64,000 nt of DNA. It comes from Colius striatus (lineage: Eukaryota; Chordata; Aves; Coliiformes; Coliidae). Position 1 is the first letter of the stretch; every line of letters starts with the position of its first letter. The notes beneath the pieces were generated by a model. It was not told the DNA's origin, ran no database searches, and worked only from the letters and a program-made list of their open reading frames with translations. The translations under genes and the position numbers were made by a program. The stretch spans positions 11,347,501 to 11,411,500 of the forward strand of contig NC_084769.1 of NCBI RefSeq assembly GCF_028858725.1, written 5' to 3'. This document shows positions 36,501 to 51,500 of this stretch, in pieces.

Positions 36501-39500
36501 CTCCAGCTTAGCAGCTTTTGCTTTTCCAAAGGAAAAGTATGAAAAGTTTGAATCCTGCAGTGTAATTGCACCAAGTTTTACACGTGTGAATCGTGGATGA
36601 AAATACTTTGCTTTGGAAGCTGCCCCGTGCTCTTTAGGGTTTCCCTGCTCAAGAGACAGAACCAGAGATAGCCCAAATAAGAACTCAAGTAATGTTTTGT
36701 TATGAAGTTTGTGCAGCATTGGCTCAGTGTGGATTTAATATGATTTTAAAGACAGAAAACATCCGCTTTAACGAAATGCAAAAGCTAAAGAACGTATTTA
36801 AAGATTAGGCAGCCTCAATAAGATTACATCCTAAAAGCCACTTAAACTGTTCTGGACTGGACAGGCTCTACTAGATCCAATATCATTTTCTTGGGTCTTG
36901 TTTATAGGTTTAAAGTAAATCCTTAAGCCTGTGTTTTAATATAAATCTATTTTTACTTCTAGCTTTAGAGATACAGATGATTATTTTCCTAACCCATCAA
37001 ATTCCTTGCTGGCCTCATAGAACACAGGATAAACAGGGGCTATGAAGATGTTTCAGTAGAAAAAGGGGCTCACAGGGAAGTAAGTCTTGGGAGGATAAGA
37101 GTGAATATTTAACAAATAACAAGAAAGAAAGATGCTGAAAGGACAAGAAAACCCTGCAGTTGTGTCTGTGGAGTTCTCACAAGGCATAAATAAACATATA
37201 TGTCCCAAATAATTAGTGGAATTCATTTTTATTCCAATAAGCCCTCATTCAAAGCCGACCGCACTGACACAAAACTGGCAAGTTTTGGTACCAGCTGGTC
37301 AAACTGTAGAGTGTAAGCCTGCTCATCTCACCAATGTACTGGAGTCCTCCACCCAGTTCTGGGCTCCTCAGCTCAAGAGGGACAGGGAAGTGCTGGAGAG
37401 AGTCCAGCACAGGGCCACCAAGATGATCAGGGGACTGGAGCATCTTCCTTATGAGGAAAGGCTGCAGGAACTGGGGCTGCTTAGTCTGGAGAAGAGGAGA
37501 CTGAGGAGGGATCTCATATCTAATATTTACATATAACTAAGTGGTGGATGTCAGGAAGTTGGGGCATCACTTTTTTCTGTTGTATCTAACTGAAATTAAA
37601 AACCCCTCCAGATAGAAGAAAAAGGGACTTCTGTTTTGATGTGAACTGAAAGAGCTGCTCCAAATTTTGCAACAGAAAAAAATCACAAATCCCAAACCCT
37701 CCAAATTAAAGCTAACAGGTTGTGCCAAGCTAAAATATTTTGATTCAAGCAAGTATAAGCTTTGTTATTGAACATATATGAAGTTTTTAACTACAGAACT
37801 CTTTTCTAATAGAAGCTCCATTAAAAAAAAATCAACCCTAAAGCTGGTTTGAAATGAATAGTGCAAAACAATTTTGGAAGCATCCAAAGTAATGATTCCC
37901 ACTTTGTTGCTTCCAAACAAACAAAAGAGATGCTATTTTTAGATTTTTCCTCTAGTCTTGGTTCCTCCTCTTTCCCTCATCCAGTCACGGGCAAGAACAA
38001 GCAGAGATTGTTAACTGGATTTGACTCCTCTGTATTTTCAAAACACACACTTCTGTTGGTCATGTGCTCTGTGTCTGATTTTTTTTTAGAAACACAACTC
38101 TAGTTTGAAATATTATTTCAAGTCACCTCAAATCTATTCTTAAAGCAAAGCTGACATGTTGGAAAGGGCTCTTGTTTGTGCACAGTTCCCATGGTTCCTG
38201 GGAGAAACAAGCCCAGACGTTTCCTTGCCCTCTCTTTTGTTTTCATCGAAGGTATCAGCTATCCCACAGAGTTTGGACCTATAAGGGGGTGAATGGTGAG
38301 GCAGCCTTCCTCCCATCTCGTGTCCTCAGCTTCTACTTCAAGGTTACATTGAACAGGAGGTTCTTGGGGATAAGCCTTGCTCTGCGTAAGTGGGAGACAC
38401 TGTTCAGTATCAATGGCAACTTGGCTTCAGTTTGGTCTTGGGAAGGGATTTGACTTAAAATGTCCCTGTAGAATGAAAAGCGCCAAGAACACAGCCTAGC
38501 AAACCCCAGCATAAAGGATCTGACACAAAAGTGCATGTCACTGATGGAGGGATTGGGATCTGAACATGAACATGACTGACATGTGCATGCCAACTGCACA
38601 GGGACCGCCTATTTAAGCAGGGAGCCAGTGGGCTGCCAAAACCAGTTCAGGAGATGCTGCTAATGCAGCCAGGCCAGAATGATCTGCAGTCTTTAATGCA
38701 AGATCAGGCTCCAGCAGCTTCTCAGGGTGGGCTCGAGGGCCGCACAGCAGTTCAGATCAGGCTTGCCTAGCTCTTCTCCCATTCTTCACTTTCCCACCAG
38801 GCAGACTTAGCATGCAGGACAGAAACCTCTGCACAGAGGTGGCCTCTTTTAAAAGACCTCCCTTGACCTGCTGGCCACACTCTTGATGCATCCCAGGATG
38901 CCACTGGCCTTCTAGGCCACAAGGGCACATTGCTGGCTCATGGTTAGTTTATTATCAACCAGCACTCCCAGGTCTCTCTCTGCAGAGCTGCTCTCCAGCA
39001 GGTCAGCCCCCAGCCTGTACTGGTGCATGGGGTTGTTCCTCCCCAGGTGCAGGACTCTGCACTTGTCCTTGTTGAACCTCATGAGGTTCCTCTCTGCCCA
39101 ACTCTCAAGTCGGTTGAGATCCCGCCGAATGACAGCACAGCCTCTGGGGAATCAACCAGTCCTCCCAGTTTGGTGTCATCAGCCAACTTGCTGAGGGTAC
39201 ACTCTGTCCCCTCATTTGATATTGAACAAGACTGGCCCTGGAACCCATCCCTGTGGAACTCCACCGGCCACAGGCCTCCAGAGGGGTTGGACTAGATGAT
39301 CTCTAAAGGTCCCTTCCAACCCCTACCATTCTATGATTCTATGATTCTATGATCAGCTATGAATCAAGAGGACTCTTTCCCATGTACTCTGCAGACAGTA
39401 CTTGACCTAGTGCTTAATAAAAGGCAATAGTTTTCTCCTTGGGGTCTTCCTTATGAAAAGAAGCTGCTGAATGATTTTTTAACAGAGAAAGAAAAAGACA

Positions 39501-42500
39501 CAAAGATTCCAAATCCCATTTAGCATCACGGTTTGGGAAGCAAAGACCATGTACATACCATTGAGGAAATCTCTTTGTGTGTCCAGGACCTGGTTGATGT
39601 CCTGTACCCAAGCTTGTTGGATTTCTGGGTTAGCTGCCTGTAAAATGACTCTTTCTGATGTTTCCCGGCTCATTAAAGCAAACTTGCAGGGGTCACTGTC
39701 CACGTTTTCTTCAATGATAAGATAGTTCATCTGAAAGAAGCCAAGGTTAAGCATGTGGTACACGTTAACATTACTCAAGAATAAAATTGGTGTGAAAAGC
39801 TCCTAAAAATAAATGAGTCGAATGACAGACTGTCAGATGATAATCACAAGTATTTGTCTTGTCTAGATTTAGGCAGATAAATCTTAATCTTAAATATGAC
39901 GCTTAATAAAGCTCTGACAGATGTACCAGACATCCTCCTGCCTTGTCTTCAGTTACAGCTTCTATTTTAAGGTAACACAGACCTGAGTGATGTGCTAAAA
40001 ATTTACTATAACCCATAAATAGAGTTAAAATGTTCCACTTAAGATGTTACGTCTCTCGTTCCTCCAATTTAATGTTTACATTTCTTACTCTCCATGGGAA
40101 AGAATGTCTCAGTCATTAAGACTATTTTAAAAATGGGATGGACCATTACAGGGATACACCAAGAAAACAAAGAGCAATTCTCCCCTGATGCTCCAACAGA
40201 TCTTATTCCTATCAGACCACAGACACCTGTGTGCAGTTACTTCACTCGACTGCAGTCACAGATACTCTTTCTGGGGACCTCATGGGTGGTAATTTCAGCT
40301 GCTGTCCTGCTCTTGTGAGGCTTCTGTTTAAGTGTACCCAGAAAACTTTTCCTAAGCCACTAATATCTAAGGTTGTAAGCAAGAATAGCCTTTCAAAAAA
40401 AGAAAGAACCTTCATGTCAAAAATAGACAGCTCCTGACACTAAGGCAATAACATCACTCTAGAAGAAGTGTATCTCCAGTTGCTCTGTCTGTCAAGGTAT
40501 GGAGGGATCTGCTCCTTATCTGAATTATTCCCAGCATTCAAGCTGCAAGATGCCTCTCCCATCTCTTCTGGGGCTCCCTGTGAAGTTGGGGGAACAGGCA
40601 GGGACTTCTCTGACACAGGAACAAGGAAAGGGACAGAAAGTGAGCCCAGACAGTGCTCTTCCTCCTGATCTGAGCTCTTGCTCCTCTGGTTGAAAGACAA
40701 AATAAGCAAATCAATCCTGGTAGGACTTTCAGGAAAGTGACTTGTAAGTCAGCATCCCTAACCTCTGATTTGTGTCTCAGGGAGATACTTTTGCCAAGCC
40801 TATTCACACAGGTAATTTGAATGAAGAGAGAAAAGAGAGACTCAAGAAAGGACGTGCAATTTCTAACCATCTCACTGCATAAAGAAGAGTTCTTTGCTAG
40901 TTGGTCATCATGCTCAGACTTCTAGCACAGTGTGACAGACCTTGCAGAACAATGTTTGGGAGTCTCATCTCCTTGACAGAGAAAACCAGCTCCATTTGAA
41001 GGCATATGCACTTCTGACTCTAAAAGAGAGACCTCAGTGCTTAGGAGTGGCTGTGACACAGAGGAAAGAAACGGGATCTCTGGTGCTGGCTGCCATGTGG
41101 GAGGAGGTGACCCGCAGGGAAACAGCCTATATCCCTCAGGAGTGTCTCCCAGGGAACTGGACAATGTGACTGCAGATGGTTTCGAAGCTAGTCAAAGATG
41201 GCTCATCCTGATAACTGCTGTGAAGATGGGCTCAACCTGCCCAGCAGGATCTTGATAGTGCTCGAACCAAGGTCAAAGAAACTTGGCCCTAGCTGACAGT
41301 GCAAAGCTTCCTCAAACTCTGGCTCATGAACTCAGACCAGATGCAATTTCTGGAAGCCTCGTTTTAGGGCAGGGTTATGAAAACCAGGTGGTGAAGCAGC
41401 CTGTTTATGTGACACCTTTGGTTAAAGTGCCTCGTGCCAGGGAATCATCCAGCTCAGGTTGAGTTTCCACTTTGAGGTGAGGACGCCTGTGGCACAGAGA
41501 GGGAGGGAATGGTCCTGCTACACTGCAGCCCACAGCTCATCTCTGAAGGAAGGCAGGAGAGAAATGCAAAAGCAGCCAGAAGCTGGAGTAGGGGCTGGGA
41601 GGTAGGGTGTGAGAGCTGCTGGCACATAGACCCCTCGCTGTGCTGGGGGGGAGATGCAGATGGATCCCACACTTGCTGCAGGCACTCAACAGCACAATGA
41701 GCTGTTTGCCAAATGGCAGAAAAAAAGGGGCTGGAAAATTATCACACAAAAATTTTCAACTCAGGCAGTGGGAACAGCATTACTTGCATAGGCTGTTTAA
41801 CTAGAAAAGCAACTCATACCCTTGAGGCAAGCTAATTTTATTGACATTAGGAGAGATTTATTTTTCTCTCTTTATCTACAATATACAATTCAGGAATTGT
41901 TTCCTGCAGATAAAAGCCTCATTGTTATACATACAATAAACTGAAGTAAAAATGATTCATGCTATTTCCATCTCCAACTTTAATAATGATTTAAATCAGC
42001 CATAAGATAAAATCAAAGCTGATCACCTAAACCAAGAAGATTGTTTATTTGTATACTTTAGGTTTTCCCTTTATGGCTTATTATTTGCTTGGAAACTATG
42101 AAACACACTAAACTGCAAATGGATACAGGCTTTCCAGTAAATGCTGTAGTTTCTGTCAGCCAAGATGATGCCCTCATTTCAGTAAATATGCTGTTTATCA
42201 TAGATTTGTTTAGTTATACATAGTTAGCATACATTATTTCACCTGATGTTGCTCTCCTATTTCACATTAATGTATCATTTAAAATTTAGAGGAAACACAA
42301 TGCATTCTCCCATATCTCTTTTCAAACTCTCTATTTTGAAAGGAAATCAATCCCAAACTGGTTTCTCAGCTTTGAATGATCAGGACATTTAAATGAGCCA
42401 GTGACTTTGCTCTTTCTGCAGGCACAGCAAAGGCCAGTTCTGCTGGGAGAGGTGTAGCATTCAGTCACCTTCACTTACCATTTCAGAGGTTAACTTTGCG

Positions 42501-45500
42501 TGTGCTAAACAAGCATAAAATCCCTTAAAGAAACAATTAAACAAAGAAGTCTTTTTCCCTGGTTACTTTCAGCCCCAGTTCCATAATCTGGAAAGGTTAT
42601 TTAAAACCAAAATTAATTTCTTTAAACTCCTTGTACAGTTTAGCAGTTGCAGCTGCGTTTTCAGACCTGTCTGTGTTTTTGTTTGTTTTTGACACAGTCC
42701 TGCCTTCTTGCAACATGCACATTTGTACTAAGAGCCCTCCCTCCATTCGGGAGAGTATTTCCAGTAATGTCATGCAGAGGCTTAGTATTGACTTACAGTT
42801 TGGCTAAGATGATTGTTTTGGATACTATACCTTCCCCCAACCTTTTATGATCATGTTTAAAAGCAGCTATTGTATACTTTCAATATTTGCTAACTCACGG
42901 CTGCGAATGGCAGAGGACCTGTGCTGGCTGTGTTCCTTGTAAAAATTACCCAGTCAATGTAGATAATTTAGGGTTTAATTTAGAATTTGATTAATTTACA
43001 GGCAGTCTTGGATTGCTTCCAGTCCACTGAAAGGTAAATGAAATCGTTTTCTGCAAACTGTTGTCCACTCGTGACAGGGTGGACCAGTCTCACAGTATTA
43101 GACAACTGGTAGGAGTTCCTTACGTGACCATCAAACAGAACATGCCTCTCCCTCTCTATTTCTTACCTTTATGCTTTTCTTGAACATGTAGCCTGGTGTT
43201 AAAGATCCTTTCCTGAGGAGTTCACTGAAGATCACAATTTGCTCAAAGAGAAACACCCTACGCTCCTTCGGTCGAGACTGAACCCCAGAATCCTGCTCTG
43301 TCACGTAGAAGGTGTCCTGCTGCAGCAGCTTGCCTTGAGCTGTCAGTTTGCCCTGAGAAGCAGATAAGGCACCAACATCAGAAACCCTGAGCTGCCACGA
43401 TCCCACAAGATGGGATCTGCTATGTTTCCTGCAGTCCCAAGTTTTCCAAGCAGCACTGAATTCATGAGACATATCCCCTCTAAGTTATCAAAGCAGCAAT
43501 CTTATAAATCAAGAGCTCAGCTCAAGGCAAATAACAAAAGTTTCCTTTGTTCTTATTGCCAATGATTGTGCAAATAAACCCAAAAGCAAGAGGTCTCAAT
43601 TAGACTGTTTTGTAATTAATTTCAAACATTGTTCCCATTATGTAGTTTGTTATTGCAGTGGGTTTCCTCTAGTCAGGATCTCTCCATCACGCCTTCAGAC
43701 TGTAGGCAGAGCCACAACATCCCTGAAGGTGCAAGAAACCAGGATGTACCTGTCTGCAGGAATGATACAATGCATAGAGTGATAAGACAAACTTGACTTC
43801 GTTTTGGAGATAAGACATTTCACCAGGACTGAAAAAGTCTGCACTGGCTTAGTTACAAACCACAAGCTGCAACCTGTGGGGTTATAACCCACAAGTCTCC
43901 TCTCACACGTTGCCAAACTCAGAGGGAGTTGTTAACCTGTTAATGCTAGGTGACCTTACTAACAGGCACAGCAGTCTGGCAATAGATATAAGAAGTGCAA
44001 TTCAAGCTTGCAGAAGCTTTTACAGGCCCTACATTTTGAAGAAACAATAGATAGATTGTCACAAATTTAGAGTGAAATGTACATCAGCTCCACCTTTGAA
44101 ACCTCACCAAAGCATGCAGCTCAGCACTGAAGAACAAGCATTAGACTAACAGCTTGGAGTAGGGCAGACTGAAGAGACAATCACAGAAAGAGAAGACATT
44201 TTTTCCATGCCTGTTTGTTCTTACAAGCAGAATGCAAATACATACCTCAAACCCTTGGAGGCGACCCAGGTTCATCATGTCATTGCAACGTTTCGGTACA
44301 AGGCACATTAATTCAACTGCTTTCTGTTAAGGCAAAAATATGTTGGATTATTACAGGAGAATCAGAGAGCTCCTGAAAGCAAAGTGTCAGATAATGAACT
44401 TCATTAGTACAATCCCTGCTAGCAGTTATTCACGCACTGAAGATGTGGGATAATGTCTAAAAGAGCATGATGCAGAGAACAGTGCACAGTGCAGGATTGT
44501 GCCTTCACTTTTTGCTTCTGACTCGAGCTAAGAGAAACACCACATTTAGAATATCAGCAGGTATTCAGCTACTGCCAAAGGGATACTGGGGTTTTCATTC
44601 CTCTATATGAAGGGCCATTAGAAAACACAGCACTATTGTCCAGGACATGAAAACGTACCTCTATGTCAGAGCACTCCAGACCAGCTTTTTCACTGTACCT
44701 CAGGAAGTCCTGAAGAAAGCAGAAAGGTTTGCATTAAGGCACTTCAGAAAAAGAAAACAAAAGATGCCAGTTTGAAAAAGGAAAAGCATATTCAGCCTGT
44801 GATTTTCTGAGAAGGTATTAATTCATTAATATTTGTCGATTTCAACATTCTAACCCTCCCCCCTTCATAGTTATGGCAAAGGGGTGACTGGCATGGTTGC
44901 TGAAATATCACAGAAAAAAACACAAAGCTGGGATTAGCCCTTGGGAATGCTTACTTAGGCCCTGTCTTAAGCCACAAGACCACACACACTTGAAGATTTT
45001 TCTTTTCCTTTTGGCTTTTTAGGAAACATGCCGCTGCCTCTTTGCAAGCGTGCAATTATCAAAGTGTGGGCTGATGGCAGCCTGCTTGAGCCTAGTTCAA
45101 AAGAGAGAAGAAACCATCTCAGGGCCTTGGTACTGCTAGGGATTGCACAGTATGGTTCAGACATGCCTAATTTTAGATATTAGCTTGAGATCCCTAGGGA
45201 GGTCTGTTCAGAAATGTCGAGTAATTGGCACTGTGGATAAAGCCAGCAGAAGGCAGAGAGGTTCATCTCCTTGGGGGAACAAAAAATAAGGTGGATCTCC
45301 CAAATTTTCAGGCTTCACAATATTCTGGTAACAAATTCCTCAAGCAAATCTGAAGAGAGATAGTTGATGGAGGCTACAGTGTTTATTAGAATCGCACACT
45401 CCAGCACCAAAGACAGGTTTTATTACCACTGCTTGTGCATCTTTACTATGATTTTTAAAAACTGAATGCAAGTTCAGGCTTCAGGGGAAGAAAATCCCTA

Positions 45501-48500
45501 TTTGCAGCTGACTCTTCTACCACAAAACTCCCACAGTAAACAACAATAAAAGTCTCTTTTGCTTATCACCAGTTGCCAATTACTCCCATAGAAGTGGCCC
45601 TCCTGCTGTCTGGACAATTTCCATGGGACTCTGTCATTGCACACCCATGCACAAGCAGACTCCTCTTTCCTCATCATTTGATGAAGTTACTCCTCAGTTC
45701 AAACTAAGGCTGACTTAACACACCAGCATCCAATCCAAGATGCAGACTATAGTTTAGTCCAACCTGCATCTTTCCACTCACCTTGAGGAGAAGCTGATAT
45801 TTAGTTATTCTTTGAATAGGTTTGATGAGAAAGTCGCTGATGGTTAGTCGTTGGCTTATTTCCTGCTGGACCTCCTAAAAGTGAGGATTAAAAACAATTG
45901 CAATCAATCACAGAGTAAGACAGAGAACACGATAAAATGTCTCAGCAGAGACTTATTTCCACAGAAGGTTGGTCTGTTCTTAATCTTTTGTTTGCAAGAG
46001 GGAATTTGAGAGGATTTAAAGATCTGGCATACCCTATTTACACAAGGACTGGGTAAAAGTCACGACCGAGCTGGAAGGCGTAGAAAAGCACAGGGTCCCT
46101 TCCCCCTCTGAGCTGACCAAGCAGGACTGTAAGGTCTGGAGAGTGCTCTTTTCTCTGCAGCGAGGATTAGCTCGCAAACAAGTCCTGCAGAGCATGTCTT
46201 ATGCCCTTGGGTAAAATGAAACATCTTTCCCTTGTTAAGCAAGCTTGTTTCACATTAATATCTAAGTGTGTCTAGTCCCCTTGAAAGAAACAAAGTTATT
46301 GGGAATTTATGGGAGGCGCCACCCAGCTCCAACGGCTTTTACCTCCTCCCCTGTTTGCAGACTACAGATTAAAAGGTTTTATTTGATTTTGGACAGAAAT
46401 CAATACTGTTGTGGCCCCCCGAGGGCCACAAACAGTTAGTACTGGATTAAATATTTCTTAGAAATGAACACAGGAATTTGAAGTACACATTTTCTCCCTC
46501 TGTAGCAGACTTCAGCAGCGTGTGCAGCATCACAATCTAGAATTTAGTTTAGACAAACCTCAAGAGTCACAGAATAGTCTACATGACTAGGACTTGCAGC
46601 TGTATGTAGCAGTAATTTATAACAGGCCATGCTTACCTCAAAGTATGCTTCATACTCAGCTACGATATATTCAGATCGTGGCTTGTTTTGGCAATATACC
46701 ACATACATGTGTAATCGCCGCTCCTGCGAAGGCAAGATGCAGAGCAGCCTGGTGAGATATTGGCTACTATCCTTTCCTGCTCTTAAAAGCTGGAAGAAAG
46801 TTGCTACATCATGCTTGGTCATCCTTATTTTTGTTCTAATCCAAGATTAATTTGCTGGAATTGGAAAGTAAATTGATAACTGGTTATCAATTGATAACTG
46901 GTTCTCCACTTCTGCGCCTCAGGCAAGGGGAGGTTACCTCAGGGGTTGGAAATGCTGTCTTCAAATTGGTGGATCTGGAGTTTGCTCTAGTGTTCTGCAG
47001 CAACTAACATCACATGAATGTGTCAACTGCAGCAGTTAGCAAGTACCTGTGATAATTACAACTTGCCAGATGACCTTGGTCACATGATTTGGCCCCCAAA
47101 ATCAGAAGTCTGAAGAAAGCAATCCAGCTGCTCACTGAAGATGCATAACTATAAGGCTGCTTCACATTTAAATTAAGATTAGACATGTAAAAGTATCATG
47201 TTGACACAAGTAGATATTTTTGTAAAGGAGTGCTCACACCCTAAATGACAACTTGTACTAGAGGCAGGCAACAAAATGAAACTTACATGCTTAATAAAAA
47301 GCTGTGCTAAACGCTCTGGTTCTTGAAGACATTTTTCCAGTTCGGCCAGGAAAAAGCTGAAAGAAAGGACACCAACATTTCAGAATACTTCTTTAGGGTC
47401 ATCCCAGCAGCAAACTAGTCATCCTTCAGATATATTGGTGCAATTTTAGCTATGATATTCAATAATAAGTGAAAAAGTAAGCTTGTCTTCAGCCCTTAAC
47501 GGTGGCATTTGTAGAACATTAGATGAGAGCTGCGAAATATGGAGGTCTTGTCTTGCAAACTATCTGCCCTTCTTCACTATGGCACTGGTTTCAGTTCTTT
47601 GAAAGTGTCAATTGCTATCTAAATGCAAGAGTTGTTTTTCTTTACTGAGAACTCCCAAAGTAAATCTTTTCCACGTACCAAAACACTTGTGAAAACTCAA
47701 CTGAAGTTGAGGAACCTGGAGTTCTCAGTTGCGTGAGCAGATCTGGAGGACTGGTCAATGTGAAAGAGATGCAGCAGTTTCCACAGGAATAAGCAAACCA
47801 ATGTGGTTTTGTTGGTGGAGTTTTGGTATGTTTTTCAGTATGTTACTGTTAGCAATATACTGTAATTCATAATAGTTGTAGTAATTAATAAACACTGTCT
47901 CTATCTTGACCTGCAGCTTTGGGAAGGTGCCTTGGTGTTTTTTAACTCATAATAGGAGGTCATTTGTCCTTGCATGTGTGTTTTTACCAGGAATATACTG
48001 AGATGCCTAAAAGTGAGGTAAAAGCAGCTAAACTAAACTTTTTAAATACTAGTAGGTTTTTCTAATTGGTAGCCAAATCCTGACAATCTCCCTTTACACG
48101 ACCTTCCTCTTTTTCGCTGCAGGATTTCTGCCTCAAATGCCTCCTACAGATTTGCTACAATAGGCAGATTTGGTGAGGTCATGCCTGAAAGAGTCTGGTC
48201 CCAAGAAATCCCAGAATCTCAGAAAAAATGTACATTGGACAGGTGTTCCAACTAAACATTCCTATTGTTACCATGACATACAGCTGTTTTCATAATTCAG
48301 TCCTCTATAAATGTTATATTCATCTGCATTTAAATAGACTTCTTGACCCAGATATGCAGAACTAAAAATAGGGAATCCTTCCCTATGTGTTACAGAAAAC
48401 TCCTATCATCACACTTTAACAACAAATGGCACTGGTAAAAATACTCTTGCTGGTATCAACATAATAGATGGTGAAGTTTTTTCTGACATTTTTTGGTTTG

Positions 48501-51500
48501 TGCTCACAAGGGCATCTGTTAGAACATAAGGACAGGCCCAGCCCATGAGATAAGCTCCTATGGGACACAGGATGGGAAGGACATCATGTTTCCTGCATAA
48601 ACATCTAGGGCTGAAGGAAGATCCATTGCTCAAGACAGTACAGGCATGCTCCAATTTGAGTTAGCCAGAGCTGTAGAGTATTTCTGAGTGGCACTGCTGA
48701 AATGATGATCATATTGTCCATAAGTAAGTCATTGCTGTTCATAAAACTACAGCATAAATGGCCCAGGGTTTGAAATGAGCCTTGTGTTCCCAGTAGCTTT
48801 TCAAAAGCTTCTTGTATGAGGACAAAGTAACATGTTCGTGGAATGGAGCTCCTAGCTCAAGAGTTAAAAGCATCAACCAGGTCAAAGCCTGTCAGAGCTT
48901 TTCTACTGGAAATATCTCAAAACTATTTACATTTTATAACTCCACTTGCCAAATACTGCTGGTATGGTCAGCCTTCTCTAGCCTGTCTGCTGCATGTGAA
49001 GATGCTCCTGTTGCTGAAACCACAAGATATAGGAAGGAAACCACGGACTTCCAGCATTGTCACTGCTCATCGTTGGGATAGATTGTGTCTGCAGCTGCAA
49101 AACACCATTCTGGCAGCTTCAGTAGCTTTCCTGCTACTTTTTCCAGCAAGTCACTCACAAGCTGTAACTCTTGGAGAGCCATGTGGGGATTGCTAATGAG
49201 CAGTTCAGGAGCTGTGGATGGATCACAATGATATTTCCCACAGAGCTTCTTGTTGTGACTTCCCAGAAAGGAATGACAGTGCCACAGGCAGCACAGCACT
49301 GACCAAAGAGCAGATTCTCTTGTGTGCAACCACATTTCTGTCACACTGACCAGCACTCCTGGTATGGTGTTTGAGCCAGCATAAAGCTGTACCTGTGAGA
49401 GACAGTATGACAAACACCCTCCTATGAAGCCAGGCAGTGCAAAGCTATCAAAAGTTTTTCACTGGGGAAAAAAGGAGTTTATGTAGGACTGATGCTTTGT
49501 GTAATGCAACTGGTTTTGATTGGGTTGACAAAGCCCTGTATCAGGACCTGGAGTATTGTGAAATTGTGGCTAAAAGCACATGAATTGGAACATATTCTCA
49601 AGATTCAAGGTAGCCATGATTTGTGAAGTTATTAAGCAGCACTTACAAACCAAAAGAGACCGTTTAAAGTGAGGCAACGTCCTTTGGAAGTTCAGCCCTG
49701 AATGACCTGCTGATGTTCAATTAAAAGCAGCTTAGACATACAGACACCAAATATCCCAATCCGTTACGGTTGAGTGGTTAGACAAGTGCTTAAAAAAGAA
49801 CTAAAGCAAACACTTACTCTTTGTGCCAGTCATAGATCTGGTGAATATTGCCAAATACAATCTTGTCTTTCCCTTTCATGTCTTCAGAAACTCCTTTTTC
49901 TTCTATCCTCTTCATGAAGCCCTTTAGGATTTATGATCAATGATTAGCAACAGGTTCATTCAAAGGGGGAGAATAATAACACTCTTTTTTCTTTCCCAAA
50001 GAAGCAAAAGTCTAATGTCAAGGCTTTTTACACTGAAAATGCTTTAAATACCCTTTGTACAATTTAGAACCAGAAACTCATCTAGATATATTAAATTATG
50101 CTTTTTGTTTAAAAGATAACTTTAAAGGATTTATTCTGAGTGTCTACAGTAGTTACACAAAGCATTACTAGATGTTATTGAAGTGACAAGGGCAATTAGA
50201 AGATAAAAGGTAAACGAAAATAGTTTATCAAGCTCTTGGCTTCCTTGGCAAGAAGAAGAAGCCAGACTCTGTATAGAGTTCTTTCATTCATCACCATAAG
50301 TATTTTGTGGGAGCATAAAGACAAGCAGTAAGTTTAAAGAGTCACATGAATAGGACTTCTCTCAGCTCCTGAGACAAGTCAGTGCATGACGTAAACAGAA
50401 GACGACACAAAGGTCTTCAAGTTTGGAAGCTGTTGAAAATCACTGTTGGACGGGCTGAAAATTCTCTTTGGACTAGTGAATGTCAAAAGAAAGCCCACTT
50501 TAATCATGTGCCTCCAGGTCTGAGTCTAGCTGGGAGAAAACCTGGACCCTGCACTGTGAGTTGGCTCTGACAGGTGATCCCTAGGGATCAGTCAGGTCTT
50601 TACAAGTTGATGCTTAAAAAACTATGACTGTTTTTTAACAGAAAAAAACCCAACCCTCACACCCAATTTTATCTCAAGGGGTTTTTTTTGCAAAACAATA
50701 CTCCACAGGCCACATAGGCACCTCAGCACAGATCCAAACCCAGCTTCTGGAAAGGTACTCAGACACGGGACTGTAGTCCAGGTGCAAACTCAAGTAAAGT
50801 ATGTGTTACCATTACTCAATACGACAGCAAGAAAAGCATGAAATCAGTGGTGGGAGCATAAGTGACTCTCCACCACTGCTCTCAAGGCTGCATTACAGCA
50901 GAAAGAGTTTGTCACATGCAGGGTAGCCAAGAAAAATCTTTGCACACTAGAGCTGAAACCTAAAATACAACATTTGTTAAATGGAAACAAAAATAGTTTC
51001 CAAAAGCATTTCTCCTTGTTTCTGTCAACATGAGAAGGGGACCATGGAAGCAGAGTGCAAAATAAAGCAGTTTGTTTCTCATGCTGTATTTTTTGTTGTT
51101 GTCACTTGTCAGCATGGTGCTTTTTAGTGGGAAAACATTTTGCATAGCTGGGTTTGCTTCAGCTCACCTCCACAACAGTTCCCAAGTCTTTGACGTAGTC
51201 TTTTTCGGTCTGTACCAGCTCATTTAAGACAAACCTAAATTAAAACAGAACACACACGTATTTGACCACATTCCTTGATGTTACTGTTCACTTCTCTTAC
51301 CACATATTACCTCTCCATAAAACCCCATTGCTGCCCAGGTCACATAGCACAACTCACTCTTCGCTCACTTACAGCTCAGTGGAATGTAAGTGACACAAAT
51401 GTCACATTTCAGGTCAGGGTACTTTCAATTCCCTTAATCATTTTTCCCTCTTATCCCTCTTCCCTCCAGCATCCCAGGATGGTGCAAGAGCAACAGTCCA

